From CAZKHG01 sp964552655 (GTDB lineage: Bacteria; Bacteroidota; Bacteroidia; Bacteroidales; Tenuifilaceae): DNA of 64,000 nt. The stretch is from contig CAZKHG010000007.1 in the NCBI GenBank assembly GCA_964552655.1, positions 42,232-106,231 on the forward strand. The letters run 5' to 3'. Each line of letters opens with the position of its first letter. The first letter of the stretch is position 1. Position numbers and translations under genes: made by a program. Positions 18,156 through 27,373 of the stretch are shown here, piece by piece. The notes under the pieces were generated by a model. The model saw only the letters and a program-made list of their open reading frames with translations, did not search any database and was not told where the DNA came from.

Positions 18156-19282
18156 AGCCTAAATGTTAATTTTTTAACCATTTGTTCTTTCCAGGTTTTA
18201 AAATCCCCGTTAATTATTCTTTTTCTTGCCTCCTTCACCAGCCAGATGTAAAAACCCAGGTTATGGATGCTGGCAATTTGCGGGCCAAGCATTTCCCCGG
18301 CAATAAATAAATGACGAAGATACGATTTTGAATATCTACTATCAACAAAAGTAGTTCCAAGTGGATCAACGGCAGAAAAATCATTACGCCATTTCTGGTT
18401 GCGGATGTTGATTATGCCCTCGCTGGTAAAGAGCATTCCATTCCGGCCATTGCGGGTGGGCATTACGCAATCGAACATGTCAACTCCCCGCGAGATGGCC
18501 TCAAGAATATTCTCCGGGGTGCCCACTCCCATTAAATACCTTGGCTTTGCCACCGGAAGAATTTCATTTACCACCTCAACCATTTCATACATAATCTCGG
18601 CAGGCTCGCCAACCGATAATCCACCAATGGCATTCCCGTCACATCCAAGCGAGGCAATGTGTTCTGCGGCTCTCTGGCGAAGATCTTTATAAACACATCC
18701 CTGAACAATGGGGAATAATGCCTGGTTGTAACCATATTTAGGTTGAGTGTTGTTAAAATGATTGATGCACCTTTCCAGCCAGTACTCTGTTAAATCGAGC
18801 GATTTCCTGGCATAGGCATACTCCGCATCACCGGGCGGACATTCGTCTAAAACCATGATAATATCGGCGCCAATCACCCGCTGGATATCAATTACAACCT
18901 CGGGGGAAAAAAAATGTTTGGAGCCATCAATGTGTGATTTAAAAGCAACGCCATCGCGGGTTAACTTCCGGTTATCGGCCAGGGAAAAAACCTGATAGCC
19001 TCCGCTATCGGTAAGTATCGGCTGATCCCAGCTGGAAAATTTATGTAGCCCACCGGCAGATTCGAGCACATCTAGACCCGGGCGTAAGTACAGGTGATAG
19101 GTATTCCCCAGGATAATAGAAGCATTGATATCATTCTCCAGCTCCCTGTGGTTCACCCCTTTCACACTGCCAACTGTTCCCACCGGCATAAATATCGGGG
19201 TTTCAATGATACCATGATCCGTTTCAATAACCCCGGCGCGGGCTCCAGAATTTTTATCAGTGGTTTTTAATGTAAAATTCAT
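18152..19282 (-). CDS. tgt: Queuine/preQ1 tRNA-guanine transglycosylase
   Basis: 376 residues from the ATG at 19282 (MNFTLKTTD). An upstream in-frame start at 19363 would add 27 poorly conserved residues. It exchanges guanine 34 for preQ1 in tRNAs with GUN anticodons. Seen: TDSGGYQVFS (Asp 92), GGLSVGEP, and the nucleophile region DMFDCVMPTRNGRNG. The usual C-terminal zinc cluster (CxCxxC) is absent: the segment before YLRHLF reads VDPLGTTFVDSRYSKS, with no cysteine. From memory, several Bacteroidota Tgt proteins share this loss. The stop overlaps the downstream permease gene by 4 nt. Confidence 0.97.
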   Translation of the reverse strand: MNFTLKTTDKNSGARAGVIETDHGIIETPIFMPVGTVGSVKGVNHRELENDINASIILGNTYHLYLRPGLDVLESAGGLHKFSSWDQPILTDSGGYQVFSLADNRKLTRDGVAFKSHIDGSKHFFSPEVVIDIQRVIGADIIMVLDECPPGDAEYAYARKSLDLTEYWLERCINHFNNTQPKYGYNQALFPIVQGCVYKDLRQRAAEHIASLGCDGNAIGGLSVGEPAEIMYEMVEVVNEILPVAKPRYLMGVGTPENILEAISRGVDMFDCVMPTRNGRNGMLFTSEGIINIRNQKWRNDFSAVDPLGTTFVDSRYSKSYLRHLFIAGEMLGPQIASIHNLGFYIWLVKEARKRIINGDFKTWKEQMVKKLTFRL

Positions 19283-19406
19283 TTTTTTGTAATTGGCACC
19301 AAAGATAATTAAAATCATTTCTATTATTGATTTGAAGTAGTGGGGTTGCTTTGGTAAACCCAAAAATGTTTAATATCATTGCGAATGGTTTCTAAACTGC
19401 CTTATT

Positions 19407-20549
19407 GTGAATCTGATTATCTCTATCTCAACCTACTACGAATTAGCGCTTGCTTCCATCCTTTTGGTAACCTTTCTGATTCAACTTTTTTACTACTTTG
19501 GTTTTTTTATAAAGATACCGTTATATAAGAAGCCCGTTAGTTCTGAAAATAAGAAAGTTATTCCGCTTTCGGTTGTTATCTGTGCAAGGGATGAGGAAGA
19601 AAACCTGAGCAAATTTTTGCCAACCATTTTAGAACAGGATTATCCTGATTTTGAGGTGATCGTCGTTAACGATTGCTCGTCCGATAATTCAGAACTAGTC
19701 CTGAATAAGTTTGTAAAAGAGTATTCCCGGTTAAGAGTTACCACCATTAAGCAGGATGAAAAATTCTCACACAACAAAAAATTGGCGCTTACAGTTGGGA
19801 TAAAAGCGGCCAGGTACGATTGGCTGGTACTTACTGATGCTGATTGTAAACCCGAAACCAACCAATGGCTTAGCACAGTAGCATCAAACTTTGATGACAA
19901 AACAGAAATCGTTCTTGGCTATGGCGGTTTTTTTGAAGAAAAGGGGTTTTTAAACAGGTTGATCAGGTTTGATGGCCTTTTTATTGCTATGCATTACCTT
20001 GGATTTGCACTCTCCGGGAAACCCTATATGGGAGTAGGGAGAAATATGGCCTACCGAAAAGAATTGTTTTTCGGAAACAAAGGTTTTGCATCTCATGCCC
20101 ACCTCGCTTCCGGCGATGATGACCTGTTTATCAATGAAGTGGCAACATCAAAAAACACCCGGGTTGAATTCCGGTATGATGCCCATGTTCGAACAATCGC
20201 CCGCAAATCATTTAACCGCTGGGTTACCCAAAAAAGCAGGCATATTACTACCGGTTCAAAATATAAGTTTTCATCAAAATTTCTGTTAGGCAGTGAGATA
20301 GCCTCGCGTTTCCTTTTCTACGGATCGGCTATAACCCTTGCAATAATGCAATTCTTTCCCTGGGTTGTATTAGCTTTATTTGTTGCCAGATGGCTCATTC
20401 AGCTATCAATAATAAAAGCCGTAATGAACCGTTTGAACGAAAAGAAAATATTGTTAATTTTACTTGTTTATGATTTCTTTTCGCTGTTCTTTTATGGAGC
20501 AATTGCAATTATCAACCGATTTAGAGCAAATAAATCCCGATGGAAATAA
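19407..20549 (+). CDS. Membrane-bound family 2 glycosyltransferase
   Basis: 380 residues starting from GTG at 19407. It has one N-terminal membrane helix, a GT-A domain (PLSVVICARDEEENL, VVNDCSSD, LTDADCKPE with the DxD), then a QxxRW-like region (RKSFNRWVTQKSRH) and two or three C-terminal helices. This is the plan of inner-membrane processive or polyprenyl-linked GT2 enzymes. The product is not deducible. Its last 10 nt overlap the ECF sigma gene, so the two are translationally linked. Confidence 0.88.
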   Translation: MNLIISISTYYELALASILLVTFLIQLFYYFGFFIKIPLYKKPVSSENKKVIPLSVVICARDEEENLSKFLPTILEQDYPDFEVIVVNDCSSDNSELVLNKFVKEYSRLRVTTIKQDEKFSHNKKLALTVGIKAARYDWLVLTDADCKPETNQWLSTVASNFDDKTEIVLGYGGFFEEKGFLNRLIRFDGLFIAMHYLGFALSGKPYMGVGRNMAYRKELFFGNKGFASHAHLASGDDDLFINEVATSKNTRVEFRYDAHVRTIARKSFNRWVTQKSRHITTGSKYKFSSKFLLGSEIASRFLFYGSAITLAIMQFFPWVVLALFVARWLIQLSIIKAVMNRLNEKKILLILLVYDFFSLFFYGAIAIINRFRANKSRWK

Positions 20550-21151
20550 GTCCCAACCTATCTGAAAAAGCCAAATATGATCTTGTTTTGGTAGAACAAG
20601 CCATGAATGGCGATCAGAAAGCTTTTGCCGTGCTGCACGACAGGTACCGGGATGCCATTTACTATATGCTCCTGAAAATGGTTAATAACAGAAGCGATGC
20701 CGAGGATTTAACCATTGAGGCATTTGGCAAAGCATTTAAGAGCATACAACAATATACACCAAATTTCGCTTTCAGCACCTGGCTGTTCAAGATTGCCACC
20801 AATAACTGCATCGACTTTATACGGAAGAAAAAAGCCAACATTATTTCCATTGATCAGTCCAGCGAGGACTCTGAAGGAGTTTCCAACTCACCAACAGCAA
20901 ACCTTCAGTCCAGCCACCCCGACCCTGAAGAGAAATTAATTAAAGAACAGAATATCAAGCTTATACAAGAAATAGTTGGTAACCTTAAACCCCGTTACCG
21001 GAAACTTATTGAGCTTAGGTATTTTAAAGAGTACTCCTACGAGGAGATAGCAGATGAGCTTAAACTCCCCATTGGTACCGTCAAAGCACAGCTATTCAGA
21101 GCGCGCGAACTTCTTTACGATATTCTTAAAAACAGCCCACACCAGCCCTGA
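20540..21151 (+). CDS. ECF-type RNA polymerase sigma-70 factor
   Basis: 203 residues with region 2 (AFAVLHDRYRDAIYYMLLKMVNNRSDAEDLTIEAF, DFIRKKKAN) and region 4 (LKPRYRKLIELRYFKEYSYEEIADELKLPIGTVKAQLFRAR), the two domains of group-4 sigma factors. No anti-sigma factor gene follows, which is unusual for an ECF sigma: the downstream gene is rsmG, 4 nt away. It may be constitutive or controlled by a distant partner. Its target promoters are unknown. Confidence 0.95.
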   Translation: MEISPNLSEKAKYDLVLVEQAMNGDQKAFAVLHDRYRDAIYYMLLKMVNNRSDAEDLTIEAFGKAFKSIQQYTPNFAFSTWLFKIATNNCIDFIRKKKANIISIDQSSEDSEGVSNSPTANLQSSHPDPEEKLIKEQNIKLIQEIVGNLKPRYRKLIELRYFKEYSYEEIADELKLPIGTVKAQLFRARELLYDILKNSPHQP

Positions 21152-21155
21152 AAAA

Positions 21156-21785
21156 ATGGAAGTCATTAGCAGCTATTTTCCCGAACTGACTGCCATCCAG
21201 CGAAATCAATTTGAACAGCTGGATGACCTTTATAAAGACTGGAACTCAAAAATCAACCTTATTTCAAGAAAAGATATTGACAACCTTTATGTTCATCATG
21301 TTTTACACTCGCTGGCCATTGCCAGGGTAATCTCGTTTGTAAAAGGCACAAGTATTTTGGATGTTGGAACGGGGGGTGGCTTTCCTGGAATCCCGCTGGC
21401 TATTCTCTTTCCAGATTGCCAATTCACTCTTGTAGATTCAGTTGGGAAAAAGATAAACGTAGCTGCCGATGTGGCTAAAACCATTGGGCTAAAAAATGTT
21501 ATCGCCTTTAAAACCCGTGCCGAAGAGATGAATGGCAACTTCGATTTTGCCATCAGCCGTGCTGTCGCCCCGCTGCCTACCTTGTTGAACTGGTCCAAAA
21601 AATCGGTCAGGCCAGGAGGGTTCAACAATCTTCCCAACGGGTTTATTTGCCTGAAAGGTGGTAATATTGCCGAGGAGCTGAAACCTTTCCGAAAAAATTT
21701 GCAAAAATGGAATATCTCCGAATTCTTTCAGGAGCCTTATTTTGAGGAGAAATATGTAATTTTTATTCCAAACTACTTCAAATAA
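21156..21785 (+). CDS. rsmG: 16S rRNA (guanine-527 N7)-methyltransferase RsmG
   Basis: 209 residues from the ATG at 21156, a normal RsmG length. The SAM-binding motif DVGTGGGFPGIPLAI and the following LVDSVGKKI are clear, as is the RAEE...FDFAISRAVAPL segment. RsmG methylates N7 of G527 in the 530 loop of 16S rRNA. Upstream in-frame starts inside the sigma gene exist (back to 21054) but add no conserved sequence. It is the last gene of the GT2-sigma-rsmG unit. Confidence 0.96.
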   Translation: MEVISSYFPELTAIQRNQFEQLDDLYKDWNSKINLISRKDIDNLYVHHVLHSLAIARVISFVKGTSILDVGTGGGFPGIPLAILFPDCQFTLVDSVGKKINVAADVAKTIGLKNVIAFKTRAEEMNGNFDFAISRAVAPLPTLLNWSKKSVRPGGFNNLPNGFICLKGGNIAEELKPFRKNLQKWNISEFFQEPYFEEKYVIFIPNYFK

Positions 21786-21831
21786 AAGTTGATTATTTGG
21801 GTTAAATCTTTTTTTAAAATCAAAAAAGGTT

Positions 21832-21840
21832 TATTTTTGC
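21832..21840 (+). promoter_or_regulatory. Candidate -7 box for rpmH
   Basis: TATTTTTGC matches TAnnTTTGC and lies 58 nt upstream of the rpmH ATG. The region at -33 is T-rich, but an exact TTTG at 19-21 nt was not found. Confidence 0.45.
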
Positions 21841-21898
21841 AGTCCAAAATTCAGACAGGGTTAATTAAAAGATTTTCTAAATATAAAAGTTTACTCCG

Positions 21899-22057
21899 AT
21901 GAAAAGAACATTTCAACCATCGAACAGGAAGAGAAAAAACAAACATGGATTCCGTGAAAGAATGGCAACACATAACGGCAGAAGAGTATTAAATGCTCGC
22001 CGGGCCAAGGGCAGAAAAAAACTTTCTGTTTCGGATGAGCCAAGTCATAAAGGATAA
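21899..22057 (+). CDS. rpmH: 50S ribosomal protein L34
   Basis: A 52-residue basic protein starting MKRTFQPSNRKRKNKHGFRERM and continuing with R-rich LNARRAKGRKKL, the textbook L34 sequence. The C-terminal SVSDEPSHKG extension is typical of this phylum. It has its own promoter-like box and is followed 20 nt later by a strong terminator, so it is probably monocistronic. The usual bacterial neighbours rnpA and dnaA are not here. Confidence 0.97.
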   Translation: MKRTFQPSNRKRKNKHGFRERMATHNGRRVLNARRAKGRKKLSVSDEPSHKG

Positions 22058-22076
22058 TTACCTATATATCGTAATG

Positions 22077-22103
22077 AAAGGCAGGAAATACCTGCCTTTT
22101 TTT
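22077..22103 (+). terminator. Rho-independent terminator after rpmH
   Basis: Perfect 9-bp stem AAAGGCAGG / CCTGCCTTT with the 5-nt loop AAATA, followed by further T's to 22103. Confidence 0.92.
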
Positions 22104-22189
22104 ATAACCCAAAGTATGACATTAACCTGTTGGTTTTTAAATTAAACCATTCAAACAAAAATCCGATATTTTTGTATAACATAATTAGA

Positions 22190-23329
22190 ATGGGAATAGA
22201 AACTGATAACTCGAATTTACTCCTGCAAAAAATGCAGGCAATTGAACCATTGCGTTCGATTGCCAATAAAATACTTGATGGTTCAAGAATTACTGTTCCG
22301 GAAACTGTGATCCTTTACGAAAAAGCAGATCTCGGCTACCTGAGCGTTTTAGCCAATCATATCAGAACAGAAAAGAATGGCAAACACGTTTACTTCAACC
22401 GGAATTTTCATATAGAGCCCACAAATACCTGTATATTTAACTGTAAGTTTTGCTCTTACCATAAGCTAACCGGCGAAGAAGGGAGCTGGGAGATGACATT
22501 AGATCAAATCCTAAACCTTTGTAAAAGCTACCAGAATAAGAATGTTACAGAGGTCCATGTGGTTGGCGGGGTTCATCCCAAATGGGATATCAACTATTAT
22601 GGGATGATGATCTCGAAAATTAAGGAGGTGCTCCCCAATATTCACGTTAAAGCATACTCTGCCATTGAACTAGACTATGTAATCCGGAAAGCCAGGCTAT
22701 CTTACCGCGAGGGAATGCGAAAGTTAAAGGGATTTGGGCTGGATTCAATTCCCGGTGGCGGGGCAGAAATTTTCAACCCTGAAATCCGCAATAAAATATG
22801 TGGCGATAAGGCCGATGGGAATGCCTGGTTAAGCATTCACGAAGCCGCACATCTTGAAGGAATTCCATCGAACGCTACTATCCTTTATGGGCATATTGAG
22901 AACTACAAGGACAGGGCTTACCACATGGAGGCAATTAGAGCGTTGCAGGATAAAACCGGAGGGTTTAACTGTTTCATCCCGTTAAAGTTCAGAAGCCAAA
23001 ATAATCGCCTAAGCTACCTTGGCGAAGTTAATATGGTTGAGGACATGCGAAATTTTGCCATTTCCAGAATTTTCTTCGATAACATTACCCACATTAAAGC
23101 CTACTGGCCTATGCTTGGCCGGGAAACCACAAAACTAGCCCTGGCTTTTGGGGTGGATGATATTGACGGAACCATTGATGATACTACAAAGATTTACTCT
23201 ATGGCCGGAGCCGAAGACCAAAAACCAGTAATGACCGAGGATATGTTCATTGAAATGGTTGAAAGCACCGGAAGAATACCTGTGGAAAGAGATTCCCTTT
23301 ACAACCCAATTCATATTTATCAACACTAA
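22190..23329 (+). CDS. mqnE: Aminofutalosine synthase MqnE (radical SAM)
   Basis: 379 residues from the ATG at 22190 (MGIETDNSN). A TTG at 22130 would add 20 non-conserved residues. The radical SAM cluster motif CIFNCKFCSY (C-x3-C-x2-C) follows FHIEPTN, and VHVVGGVHP, DSIPGGGAEIF and AYWPMLGRE match MqnE rather than MqnC. The enzyme joins 3-(1-carboxyvinyl-oxy)benzoate to the SAM adenosyl group to give aminofutalosine, an early step of the futalosine menaquinone pathway. No other mqn genes are in the window. Confidence 0.93.
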   Translation: MGIETDNSNLLLQKMQAIEPLRSIANKILDGSRITVPETVILYEKADLGYLSVLANHIRTEKNGKHVYFNRNFHIEPTNTCIFNCKFCSYHKLTGEEGSWEMTLDQILNLCKSYQNKNVTEVHVVGGVHPKWDINYYGMMISKIKEVLPNIHVKAYSAIELDYVIRKARLSYREGMRKLKGFGLDSIPGGGAEIFNPEIRNKICGDKADGNAWLSIHEAAHLEGIPSNATILYGHIENYKDRAYHMEAIRALQDKTGGFNCFIPLKFRSQNNRLSYLGEVNMVEDMRNFAISRIFFDNITHIKAYWPMLGRETTKLALAFGVDDIDGTIDDTTKIYSMAGAEDQKPVMTEDMFIEMVESTGRIPVERDSLYNPIHIYQH

Positions 23330-23360
23330 AATTCACCCTTTTCCGTTTTTCATTTTATTC

Positions 23361-23396
23361 TTTGTAAGGATTTTAATGCAATAATCTTAATTTTGC
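23361..23396 (+). promoter_or_regulatory. Candidate promoter for the PASTA-T9SS-rluD operon
   Basis: TTTG at 23361-23364 and TAATTTTGC at 23388-23396 match the -33 and -7 boxes of Bacteroidota promoters. The spacing is 23 nt, slightly longer than the usual 19-21. The first gene starts 39 nt downstream. Confidence 0.45.
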
Positions 23397-23435
23397 TAAC
23401 TAAATTCTTTATCTCACTTTAAAATTTAGAACAGG

Positions 23436-24317
23436 ATGATCAAGGATAGAATAAAAGAATTACCCGAAAAAATATACTCCAATTTTTATGTAAAAACCAT
23501 TCTCAAGGGACTTGCAATACTGATAATTGCGGTGTTCCTCGTTTTCATTTTTCTCATCATTTTTACCCGGCACGGGCAAAATTACCCTATACCTGATTTC
23601 AGGGGGATGAGCCAGGCTGATGTTCACAAGCTGGCGAAAAAATATAAGCTAAGAATTGAAATTGCTGATTCTGTTTACATCGTTACAAAAAAACCCGGGA
23701 GTGTTATTGAGCAAAACCCCAGCCCGGGTACTCACGTTAAACAAAACCGGAAAATTTTTCTGACCATTAACGCCAAAAACCCCAAGAAGGTTGAAATGCC
23801 TGATATTACTGACATCACCCTTCGTCAGGCAAAAGCCACCCTGGATTTACATGGGTTAATTGTTGGAAACCTGTCATTTGTTCCGGATATAGCTGTAAAT
23901 AACGTTCTAAAACAAAAATTTCAGGGCAAGGATATCGAACCGGGAACATTGATCCCCAAAGGATCTAAAATTGATTTAGTGCTGGGGCGAGGGATGGCTG
24001 GTGAAAAAACCGGATTGCCTCTGATTGTTGGTCTTAAGCTCAACGAAGCCAAAAATTACCTCATAGAAGCTTCCCTAAACCTGGGTCAGGTAAAATTCGA
24101 TGAGACAATAAAAGATTACAAGGATTCGTTAAATGCAAGAGTTTACAGTCAGTATCCGGCATTTTTCGAGGGTACAACTATAAGTTTTGGAACCAGGGTT
24201 GATTTATGGTTAACGCTTAACGAGTCGAGAATACCAGAAATCAGGAATAATGCAATCATAGTTGATTCATCCTATCTAAAACTTGACTCACTCGAAATTG
24301 AAGATATAATTGAATGA
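23436..24317 (+). CDS. PASTA-domain membrane protein
   Basis: 293 residues: a short cytoplasmic N-terminus, one membrane helix (about 26-48, ILIIAVFLVFIFLIIFT), then three extracytoplasmic PASTA-like repeats (about 50-113, 115-182, 187-263), each with the pattern P-D-(F/I)-x-G/D...A, for example MPDITDITLRQAKATL. PASTA domains bind peptidoglycan fragments in kinases and penicillin-binding proteins, but this protein has neither a kinase nor a transpeptidase domain. It overlaps the next gene by 4 nt (ATGA). A wall-sensing or scaffolding role is an inference. Confidence 0.9.
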   Translation: MIKDRIKELPEKIYSNFYVKTILKGLAILIIAVFLVFIFLIIFTRHGQNYPIPDFRGMSQADVHKLAKKYKLRIEIADSVYIVTKKPGSVIEQNPSPGTHVKQNRKIFLTINAKNPKKVEMPDITDITLRQAKATLDLHGLIVGNLSFVPDIAVNNVLKQKFQGKDIEPGTLIPKGSKIDLVLGRGMAGEKTGLPLIVGLKLNEAKNYLIEASLNLGQVKFDETIKDYKDSLNARVYSQYPAFFEGTTISFGTRVDLWLTLNESRIPEIRNNAIIVDSSYLKLDSLEIEDIIE

Positions 24318-26236
24318 GGAAAACAGTTTTATCAACCTGTGTCATATTACTTCTAATCCATAATCTTTCAATTGGTCAGGAGGTTTTGCTCGATTTGCAG
24401 ACCCAACCAACCAAGGCCATATTAAAACCACCTGCTCCATTAAAGAGCTTACTTTCATTGCCATTTTTTGATGATTTTGCTTATAGTTCCAGCCAACCAA
24501 GAGCTGAATACTGGAAGGAATCAGGAGTTTATATTAACCAATCCTACTCCATCAATGCACCAACAATCGGTGTTGCCACGTTCGATGCCATAAACCGGAA
24601 AGGTGAACTCTACTCAACCTTATCAACAACAGCATTCCCTGCCGATACATTAACCTCACAACCACTTGAACTTAATTTTCCCGGCGATACAAATATCTAC
24701 ATTACCTTTTACTATCAGGCCAGGGGGTTGGGAAAAGAGCCACAAACCTACGATTCGTTGGTTCTTGAGTTCCTGGATTTTGAAAAAACCGAATGGGTAA
24801 GGGTGTGGTCTGCATCAGCCAATTTCCAGAATAAACAAATAAATGAAAAGCATATTTTAACCCATAAGGTGTTCGCGCACACATCCGATACCCTTGAAAA
24901 AATGTTTTTCATGGTCCACATGCCCATTCTCGATGATCGTTTCAAAAAAACCGGTTTTCAGTTCAGGTTCATAAACTATGCATCACTATCACCAAACTCC
25001 ACTATCCCCGGGCTACTTGGAAACAGCGACCACTGGAACCTCGATCTGGTGTTGATTGAAAAAGATAAATTCTTTGATGATATCATTGTAAATGATGTGG
25101 CTTTTTATAAACCATTAAAATCAATCCTTAAGAACTACGAATCCATCCCCTGGAAGCATTTTAACAACGCCGCAAAACTGGCTGAACTACCCGACCCGCT
25201 GCCTTTTCAAATAACCTACTGGAACCTTGGTCCGGTTACCTGGAATATTACCCGGAGATTTTCTGTTACAGATTTGTCGGGCAATACTCCACCTTACCTT
25301 TTTTCCGGTGGCGCTGAAAATATATATCAATACCAGACAATTAGCTACACCCGGGAATTCCTTTACGATTTCTACTCCAGCTGGGACGATTCTGCCAAGT
25401 TTTTGTTCAAATCATTTTTAATTACCGATATTGATAGCGAAACTTATCCCCGTCGGTGGAATGATACTTTATCCTATACCCAGCAGTTCCATAACTATTA
25501 TGCTTATGATGATGGTTCTGCCGAAAACGGGTATGGGCTTTATGGCGCTGGTAGCGAAACCGGGATGGTGGCCATGAAATTTCATTCGTACGAAACAGAT
25601 TCCCTGAAAGGGATAATGATCTTTTTTAACCGCACCTTTCAGGATGCCAGCCAGCAATATTTTAAGCTTACCGTATGGAACGACAATAACGGAAAACCAG
25701 GAGACATCATATATCAAAAAACTGGAATAAAACCAATTTTTACTGACAGCTTGAATGTTTTTACGCTTTATGCAATAGATCAAAAAATCAAAATAGGCGG
25801 TAATTTTTATATTGGTTGGGTTCAAACCACTGCGGAGATGCTTAATGTTGGTTTTGATCTGAACAAGGTTCATAATTCAAATTTATTCTACAACCTTTCG
25901 GGGCAATGGGTGAACTCGCAGTTCGAAGGATCATTGATGATCAGGCCGGTGTTTGGGAAGTTGATAAAAAATCCGACCCGGGTTGAAAAGCCGCTTACCT
26001 TTCCAGATGTAAACTTATTCCCCAATCCGGCTTCTACAATGGTATCTATTGAGAGCATGGAGAATCACCGTATCAGGTATTTTAGAATAATTGCCTTAAC
26101 CGGGCAGGTTGTTATTTCACAGGATTTCACGCAAAAATATATTGATGTCAGCAACCTGAAAACCGGGGTTTACATTATTCAACTAATCAACGACAATGGG
26201 ATTATTACAACAAAAAAGTTAATTATTGCCCGATGA
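24314..26236 (+). CDS. Type IX secretion system cargo protein (C-terminal sorting domain)
   Basis: 640 residues with a signal peptide (LSTCVILLLIHNLSIGQ). The last 75 or so residues form a type A sorting domain: NLFPNPAS, then IIALTGQVV and the closing LKTGVYIIQL...KKLIIAR. That domain sends proteins through the T9SS to the cell surface or medium. The main body, including a repeated F-D-D-F / W-N-D type beta-rich region, matches no enzyme I can name. It overlaps the PASTA gene upstream and the rluD-type gene downstream by 4 nt each, so its expression is tied to both. Confidence 0.88.
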   Translation: MRKTVLSTCVILLLIHNLSIGQEVLLDLQTQPTKAILKPPAPLKSLLSLPFFDDFAYSSSQPRAEYWKESGVYINQSYSINAPTIGVATFDAINRKGELYSTLSTTAFPADTLTSQPLELNFPGDTNIYITFYYQARGLGKEPQTYDSLVLEFLDFEKTEWVRVWSASANFQNKQINEKHILTHKVFAHTSDTLEKMFFMVHMPILDDRFKKTGFQFRFINYASLSPNSTIPGLLGNSDHWNLDLVLIEKDKFFDDIIVNDVAFYKPLKSILKNYESIPWKHFNNAAKLAELPDPLPFQITYWNLGPVTWNITRRFSVTDLSGNTPPYLFSGGAENIYQYQTISYTREFLYDFYSSWDDSAKFLFKSFLITDIDSETYPRRWNDTLSYTQQFHNYYAYDDGSAENGYGLYGAGSETGMVAMKFHSYETDSLKGIMIFFNRTFQDASQQYFKLTVWNDNNGKPGDIIYQKTGIKPIFTDSLNVFTLYAIDQKIKIGGNFYIGWVQTTAEMLNVGFDLNKVHNSNLFYNLSGQWVNSQFEGSLMIRPVFGKLIKNPTRVEKPLTFPDVNLFPNPASTMVSIESMENHRIRYFRIIALTGQVVISQDFTQKYIDVSNLKTGVYIIQLINDNGIITTKKLIIAR

Positions 26237-27321
26237 CGGAAATCCCAAAAGATTTACAATCAATATCAGAAGATGATTTCGAAGATGATGTTTCCGGCGA
26301 GCAATCGGAGCTTTACGAGCATTTTAATTTTACTGTTGATAAGGGACAAGAACTGGTAAGAATTGACAAATATCTCACCAGCAAAATTCACCAGATCTCC
26401 CGGAATAGAATTCAATCGGCTGCTGATGCAGGAAATATCCTGGCGAACGGTGTTCCGGTGAAATCTTCCTACAAAGTTAAGCCCCATGATTCAATATCAA
26501 TAGTAACCGCTTATCCACCAAGGGATGTAGAGATAAAACCTGAAAACATTCCATTGAACATAGTATTTGAGGATGATGACCTGATTGTGATCAATAAGGA
26601 ACCGGGGATGGTAGTTCACCCCGGGCATGGAAATTTTACCGGCACATTAGTTAATGCGCTGATGTATCATTTAAGGGATGTTCCTTTGTTTAGCAGCGGC
26701 GAAATTCGTCCCGGACTCGTGCATCGAATCGACAAAAATACATCCGGTTTGCTGGTTATCGCAAAAAGCGAAATCGCAATGAACCGGCTGGCTAAGCAAT
26801 TCTTCGACAAGACATCAACCCGGAAATACCTTGCATTGGTTTGGGGTAATCTGGAAGGCAACGAAGGTACAATAACAGGAAATATCGGGAGGAGCATCCG
26901 GGACAGAAAAAAGATGCAGGTTTTCCCATCAGGAGAACAGGGGAAAAATGCCATCACCCACTGGAAAGTTATTGAACGGTTAGGTTATGTAAACCTGATC
27001 GAATGTAAACTTGAAACCGGCAGAACCCACCAGATTAGGGCACATTTCGAGTATATCAAGCACCCGCTGTTCAATGATGATAAGTATGGCGGCGATCAGA
27101 TTGTTAAGGGGACAGTTTTCACAAAGTACAAGCAGTTTGTTGAGAACTGCTTTGCAGTCTGCCCAAGACATGCCCTGCACGCACAAAGCCTTGGTTTTAA
27201 ACACCCATCCACCGGAAAGGAGTTGTATTTTGAATCCGAACTCCCTAATGATATGAAAAATGTAATTGAGAAATGGAGAAAGTATTTGACTGGAAGAGAA
27301 CTCGAGCAAATTGAAGAATAA
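26233..27321 (+). CDS. rluD: RluA-family (RluD-type) pseudouridine synthase
   Basis: 362 residues: an acidic N-terminus, an S4 domain (RIDKYLTSKIHQISRNRIQ...), and the RluA catalytic domain with HRIDKNTSGLLVIAK, whose Asp is the nucleophile, and the RTHQIRAHF motif. The RluD branch makes pseudouridines in helix 69 of 23S rRNA. The PASTA and T9SS genes upstream overlap it by ATGA junctions, so it is the end of a three-gene operon. Confidence 0.93.
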   Translation: MTEIPKDLQSISEDDFEDDVSGEQSELYEHFNFTVDKGQELVRIDKYLTSKIHQISRNRIQSAADAGNILANGVPVKSSYKVKPHDSISIVTAYPPRDVEIKPENIPLNIVFEDDDLIVINKEPGMVVHPGHGNFTGTLVNALMYHLRDVPLFSSGEIRPGLVHRIDKNTSGLLVIAKSEIAMNRLAKQFFDKTSTRKYLALVWGNLEGNEGTITGNIGRSIRDRKKMQVFPSGEQGKNAITHWKVIERLGYVNLIECKLETGRTHQIRAHFEYIKHPLFNDDKYGGDQIVKGTVFTKYKQFVENCFAVCPRHALHAQSLGFKHPSTGKELYFESELPNDMKNVIEKWRKYLTGRELEQIEE

Positions 27322-27339
27322 AAACACTTATCACTCTTA

Positions 27340-27357
27340 ATTGGGCTTAAGCCCAAT
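27340..27357. repeat. Perfect palindrome centred on CTTAAG (copy 1)
   Basis: ATTGGGCTTAAGCCCAAT is fully self-complementary. It lies 19 nt after the rluD stop and may also work as a terminator hairpin. Confidence 0.85.
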
Positions 27358-27373
27358 CTTCTTGTTGTGAAAA

